Positions 62,217-64,000 of a stretch of 64,000 nucleotides of DNA are shown one piece after another. The position numbers and the translations under genes were made by a program. Numbering within the stretch: position 1 is the stretch's first letter; each line of letters starts with the position of its first letter. The notes under the pieces are model-generated. The model ran no database searches and was not told the origin of the DNA. It saw nothing but the letters and a program-made list of their open reading frames with translations. The DNA comes from Prinsepia uniflora (taxonomy: Eukaryota; Streptophyta; Magnoliopsida; Rosales; Rosaceae), in assembly GCA_032719365.1 (NCBI GenBank), contig CM064868.1:15542463-15606462 (forward strand), written 5' to 3'.

Positions 62217-64000
62217 AAACAAAATGAGGGAGCAGAAAGTACCTCATGAAAGAAAGAAAGTGTGAAAAAAAGAAGCTGATGTGAAGACGTATAGGATTAA
62301 GCAAAGGCAACAAACTGCAAAAGTCAATTAATAATAGATTGGGCTATTTTTCTTCGTTCTTCTTTATCTCCTATGGGCGCATTTCCACAGGACTATTCAA
62401 TTGAAATTGGATATTGTAATGTTTATAATGTGCAAGAATTGACACAAAATATTACGATAATAATAATACAGACAATTAATAGGAGTTGAAAAAGCCATGA
62501 ACATGAACATGAACATGAACATGAACATGAATAGAGATATATTATTTACATGTTAAAAAAGCCATCAACAATCATCTTCTTCAATCCTTTGAAGCCTCTA
62601 TTACTACTACACTTTCATGCTTGTATGTTACAGTAATAAGAATGTAATTAAAAATGCATTCTCAAGGCTAGACAATAAAAATGAAGCAGCAATTTGAAGG
62701 AATAGAGCAGTTGGCATCAAATGGCAACAACATTAAATTGTACAAAAAAAAAAATTGGAAGAAAGAAATCAAGAAGAGAGAAATCAACTACGAACCCACT
62801 TGAACAATTTGTAAATAGGAATATCACACCATGGATAGATCAGCAATAAATACCCATAAATGAAATCAACGAACAGAGAAATCTAGGAAAATCAAACCCA
62901 TATCTCAATTCATAAATTGAACAAAAAGCGACTGAAGTGGCCTATTTCTTGCGTGTACCAATTGAAGCTTTTTGAAAAAAGGAACTGAAGAATGAATACT
63001 TTGCAAGAGAAAAAACGACCTCTTTTTTTCTATAGCACAATTTAACTGAAGTTTCTTTAGAACGCTTATTCAAGCCAAAGCAAACGCATACGAAACAATT
63101 ATAACCTATAGCTTGCAAATTAGTCACAAACTCATAACACATTTCACAAAAATTCCAACAAAACATATAACAGAAAAGAGCAACTCCACTGCGAATTATT
63201 GACATATAACCGAAAACAGTGCTCACCCAAAACAGGAAACAGCTTAGACAATAAAGAGAATCATATACAAAACAGAAAACAGCAAAGATATTACCACAAA
63301 AAAAGAAAAAATTTATTTAAAGCACAATGCAAGCAAAATGTTTACATGGTTGTGCAAAACAATTATTAGGAAACAAACTTCCAAATATCCTGAGTTTGCA
63401 ACATCAATCTAGTTGCTTCTCTAGCCTGTTCTCCTCCAAAAAAAAATTAATACCCAAGTTGATCATTATGTAATATTCTAAACATACATTTGCTCTTCTA
63501 AATCAGCCATCTTTGACTGAGAAACAAAATAAATAGAAGTTCATAGAGAAGGGTGTTCATTCCTGAATTTGAGTTGAAAACCCCAAAACAAATAAATTCG
63601 GCTGAAAAAGAAAAGAGATTATTCGAAGAAATAAACAAACCTCTTGAGCAGTGGTAATTGGTTTGATGTTCTGTACACCTAGATATAAAGAAAACCTAAT
63701 TCAATATAACAACAATACCAAAAGTATAATATACAAAAATTAAAAAAACAAGGCAACAATATCAAAAATTAAAAAGAAAGAAGAAAAAATAGAATCACGA
63801 ACATATGTACATTCTAGTACAATAAAAAAACAAAGAGAAATAAGTCGATTACAACATAAAATAACACTTTAACAAACATTAGATTACTCACCTACTAAGC
63901 ACTCAAGCCGCACAATTTGAATTTAAACAAAAAGTAAGAGTTATTTTAAGATTAATCTGATGAATTAAACACTAATACTTGAAATCAGGGTTCAAAAATC
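62217..64000. other. AT-rich right end, no gene recognised
   Basis: Holds a hexamer microsatellite, (CATGAA)n, at about 62497-62531 and A-rich low-complexity DNA. Possible introns of a gene beyond the edge; nothing codes for a domain I can name. Confidence 0.45.

Overview
This is nuclear DNA of a flowering plant, most likely a eudicot. The evidence is three spliced or small plant genes (an LRR-VIII-2 type receptor kinase, a WAV3-type RING/VWA ubiquitin ligase, and a small membrane protein), Ty3/gypsy and Ty1/copia retrotransposons with plant tRNA-iMet primer sites, and hAT-like MITEs. I cannot name the species. About two thirds of the window is transposon-derived. No rRNA or tRNA gene, CRISPR array or bacterial-type operon was seen.

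Layout. 1-3817: two oppositely oriented long LTRs of a Tekay-like chromovirus family. 3818-5811: 3' end of a Tat-like gypsy element with an antisense ORF and a 3' LTR. 5888-7404: kinase half of a receptor-like kinase gene whose upstream exons are outside the window or lost. 8995-9213: small single-pass membrane protein gene. 11538-13092: short solo LTR. About 13.9-35.5 kb: one old minus-strand gypsy element broken by three later insertions: a solo LTR (17046-19564), a young full-length Tekay-like element (20011-30496) and a solo LTR (30940-33934). All three have recognisable 5-bp target-site duplications. 35.5-41.3 kb: AT-rich DNA with a duplicated segment, a CACTA-like subterminal repeat array and two related hAT-like MITEs. 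41575-45041: intact WAV3-like gene. 45.7-49.4 kb: gypsy LTR/leader/gag triplicated as a 960-bp tandem. 50.2-52.4 kb: hAT-like element that seems to carry the 5' end of a host gene. 55970-62216: copia element with TSD, an internal RT deletion, and a nested solo LTR (57910-60988).

The most unusual signal is inside the ~2.5-3.4 kb Tekay-like LTRs. Each long LTR carries (i) a perfect or near-perfect 12-nt inverted pair, CTGTGAGTGGAC ... GTCCACTCACAG, about 0.8-1.25 kb apart, which overlaps splice-donor and splice-acceptor-like sequence; (ii) RY/Sph-type GCATGC(ATGC) boxes just inside each arm; and (iii) between them an array of tiny hairpins whose stems change by compensation between copies and subfamilies (GGGC/GCCC, GAGC/GCTC, GGGT/ACCC, GGAC/GTCC, GAGT/ACTC, GGTT/AACC). 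One LTR (1-3138) also has a 350-bp block of TGACGTCA, CACGTG and TGACATGTCA palindromes with two exact ERSE-II motifs, which resembles a stress-responsive enhancer. The shorter LTR at 11538 lacks the bracketed module, so the module looks separable. The biological meaning is inference; the sequence patterns are directly visible.
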